A stretch of 64,000 nt of DNA. Source: Photobacterium sp. DA100. GTDB lineage: Bacteria > Pseudomonadota > Gammaproteobacteria > Enterobacterales > Vibrionaceae. The notes below the pieces were generated by a model. It saw nothing but the letters and a program-made list of their open reading frames with translations, did no database searches and was not told the DNA's origin. The stretch's first letter is position 1. Each line of letters begins with the position of its first letter. The DNA is taken from NCBI RefSeq assembly GCF_029223585.1, contig NZ_CP119423.1:2356001-2420000 (forward strand), read 5' to 3'. This document shows positions 62,544-64,000 of this stretch, one piece after another. Both the position numbers and the translations under genes were made by a program.

Positions 62544-62860
62544 ATAGCGATCCCGGCCTGCAGCCTGAACGAACGGCCATGTCTTGGCTAAGGACACAGC
62601 TGGTTTTATTCGCTTTGGGGCTGCTCTTTCTCAAAGTAACCGAGCATAGCCATTTCATTGCGTTACCCATTATGGGTTTTATTACGATGCTACTGGCAAT
62701 ACTTGCCTCGTTATACAGCCGCTATCGGTTTACCCAAGTATTCGAAAATAACATGACGGTTTCGGCCAATGAGTGTTGGATAAAGCAATCTCTCTCTCTG
62801 CTAATTGCACTGCTGGCAATTGGCTACCTTGCCTACCTCTGGGCCCCAAGTTTAAATTAG
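62540..62860 (+). CDS. yidG: DUF202 family inner membrane protein (YidG-like)
   Basis: 106 residues, three membrane helices, DUF202 motif LQPERTAMSWLRTQLVLFALGLLFLK. The start overlaps the stop of the YidH-like gene by four bases (ATGA). Followed 8 bp later by the maturase gene. Confidence 0.8.
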   Translation: MNSDPGLQPERTAMSWLRTQLVLFALGLLFLKVTEHSHFIALPIMGFITMLLAILASLYSRYRFTQVFENNMTVSANECWIKQSLSLLIALLAIGYLAYLWAPSLN

Positions 62861-62868
62861 GATTATTG

Positions 62869-64000
62869 ATGCAACCATCTTTTGGCTGCCACGTGATGGC
62901 AAAACCTACCGGCTCAGTCTGTAACATCGATTGTGAATACTGCTTCTACCTAGAGAAAGATAAGCTATACCCTGAAAGGCAAAGTGACTGGCGGATGCCT
63001 GACGACACCCTCGACGCTTATATCAAACAGCATATCGAGGCCCAGCCCGGCCATGAGGTTCAAATCACCTGGCAAGGCGGTGAACCTACCCTAATGGGAC
63101 TGGACTTTTTCCAGCAGGCGGTTGAGCTGTGTGACAAATACGCTAACGGCAAACAGATCACCCATGCTTTTCAAACCAACGGCATTTTACTCAACGACAA
63201 GTGGTGCGAGTTTTTCAAACAACATAACTTCTTAATTGGCGTCTCCATTGATGGTCCTGAAGATCTCCACGATCATTATCGCCAAACCAGAAGCGGGAAA
63301 GGCACACACCAAAAAGTCCTTGCTGCTATTGAACTATTGAAAAAGCACCAGGTTGATTTCAACACCCTTACCGTGGTCAATGCACTGAACGTTAAGCATC
63401 CACTGCGGGTGTACCAATTTCTCAAAAGTACCGGTTCAACCTTCCTGCAGTTTATCCCTCTCGTCGAGCGTGATTCAGCCCAGCAAGACAACCCTATCCA
63501 GAACCTTGCCAGCCCCGGCGAGGCTTTTGGCAAAGTTACCAAGTGGTCGGTTGCCCCTGAAGAATATGGCCAGTTCCTGACTACCATTTTTGATTACTGG
63601 GTACGCAACGATATCGGCCGGACCTTTGTCCAAATGTTTGATACCACCCTTGCCAGCTGGCTGGGCCAACCACCCGGTATCTGTATTTTTTCTAAACAAT
63701 GTGGCCATGCCTTTGCCCTGGAAGCCAATGGAGATTTGTACCAATGCGACCATTATGTCTATCCCGAGTACAAACTCGGTAATATCCATGAAACCACCAT
63801 TTCGGAGATGAACCACAGTGAAGAGGCGATCAAGTTCGGCAAGGATAAGTTCGATTCACTGAACGACAAATGCCGTCAATGCCGCTATCTGCCTGCGTGC
63901 CATGGGGGCTGTCCCAAGCACCGGTTTGAACGGGGCCCATCCGGAAAAATCGATCACAGCTACCTATGTGCAGGCTACTTCAAGTACTTCAAGCATGTTG
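62869..64000 (+). CDS. Anaerobic sulfatase-maturating radical SAM enzyme (anSME), 3' truncated
   Basis: 377 codons visible; the frame runs off the window. Radical SAM motif CNIDCEYC near residue 18, GGEP (QGGEPTLMG) and a SPASM region with CDHYVYPEYKLGN and CRQCRYLPACHGGCPKHR that holds auxiliary iron-sulfur clusters. The enzyme oxidises the active-site Cys or Ser of sulfatases to formylglycine. It would activate the two sulfatases at 28.7 and 37.9 kb, 25-34 kb away. ATG 62869 has AGGA upstream. Confidence 0.94.
   Translation, partial: MQPSFGCHVMAKPTGSVCNIDCEYCFYLEKDKLYPERQSDWRMPDDTLDAYIKQHIEAQPGHEVQITWQGGEPTLMGLDFFQQAVELCDKYANGKQITHAFQTNGILLNDKWCEFFKQHNFLIGVSIDGPEDLHDHYRQTRSGKGTHQKVLAAIELLKKHQVDFNTLTVVNALNVKHPLRVYQFLKSTGSTFLQFIPLVERDSAQQDNPIQNLASPGEAFGKVTKWSVAPEEYGQFLTTIFDYWVRNDIGRTFVQMFDTTLASWLGQPPGICIFSKQCGHAFALEANGDLYQCDHYVYPEYKLGNIHETTISEMNHSEEAIKFGKDKFDSLNDKCRQCRYLPACHGGCPKHRFERGPSGKIDHSYLCAGYFKYFKHV

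Overview
The window looks like a chromosomal segment of a marine gammaproteobacterium of the Vibrionaceae, most likely Photobacterium or a close relative. The evidence is moderate GC, the yccA-tusE-yccX and rlmI neighbourhood, a Vibrio-type ChiA chitinase, and short intergenic elements beginning TATACCCAAGT.ACTTCAA. I worked by eye from the bases; no search was run.

Region 1 (0-24 kb) is mostly core genome. It holds the end of a MauG/cytochrome c peroxidase-like gene, an aapJQMP polar amino acid ABC importer, yccA, tusE, yccX, a chemoreceptor, rlmI, a TSUP permease, yccT, a secreted GH18 chitinase, an L,D-transpeptidase-like protein, alanine dehydrogenase, an IS4-family element inserted in the loop of a terminator, a HAD phosphatase and a PAS-GGDEF-EAL protein. 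Region 2 (24-28 kb) has a 1096-residue secreted protein and a short-chain dehydrogenase.

Region 3 (28-39.5 kb) is a sulfated-glycan cluster: two Cys-type sulfatases, an SSS symporter, a GPH symporter, a GH3 beta-glycosidase, and AraC and IclR regulators. The sulfatases and GH3 lack signal peptides, so sulfated oligosaccharides or glycosides are probably imported whole and dismantled in the cytoplasm. The sulfatase maturase, with two DUF202 membrane proteins, lies at the far end of the window (62-64 kb). Together these genes resemble the E. coli yidF-yidL set.

Region 4 (39.7-61 kb) is the most interesting part. A divergent locus has dctP-dctQ-dctM-manA-pgi on one strand and pfkB-fba-larA-larC-larE-larB-pfkB on the other. 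It is followed by a nikABCDE-like importer, nikR and a triosephosphate-isomerase-like gene. This combines a nickel-pincer nucleotide (NPN) enzyme, its three cofactor-synthesis proteins, nickel uptake with its sensor, and a private set of sugar-phosphate enzymes. The LarA homologue keeps the NPN lysine and the Ni-ligand histidine but appears to have lost one catalytic histidine and two substrate-binding residues. The TIM-like protein has an altered phosphate loop. Three promoters share a pair of GTGAY-N4-RTCAC palindromes whose centres are exactly 27 bp apart, which ties the larA operon, the TRAP operon, nik/nikR and the TIM-like gene into one regulon. I infer a nickel-dependent epimerase pathway for an anionic sugar, whose substrate I cannot name. 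manA carries an in-frame TAA before its C-terminal cupin domain.

Region 5 (60.5-64 kb) has a second TSUP permease, a Crp-like regulator preceded by a duplicated repeat, two DUF202 proteins and the truncated sulfatase-maturase gene.
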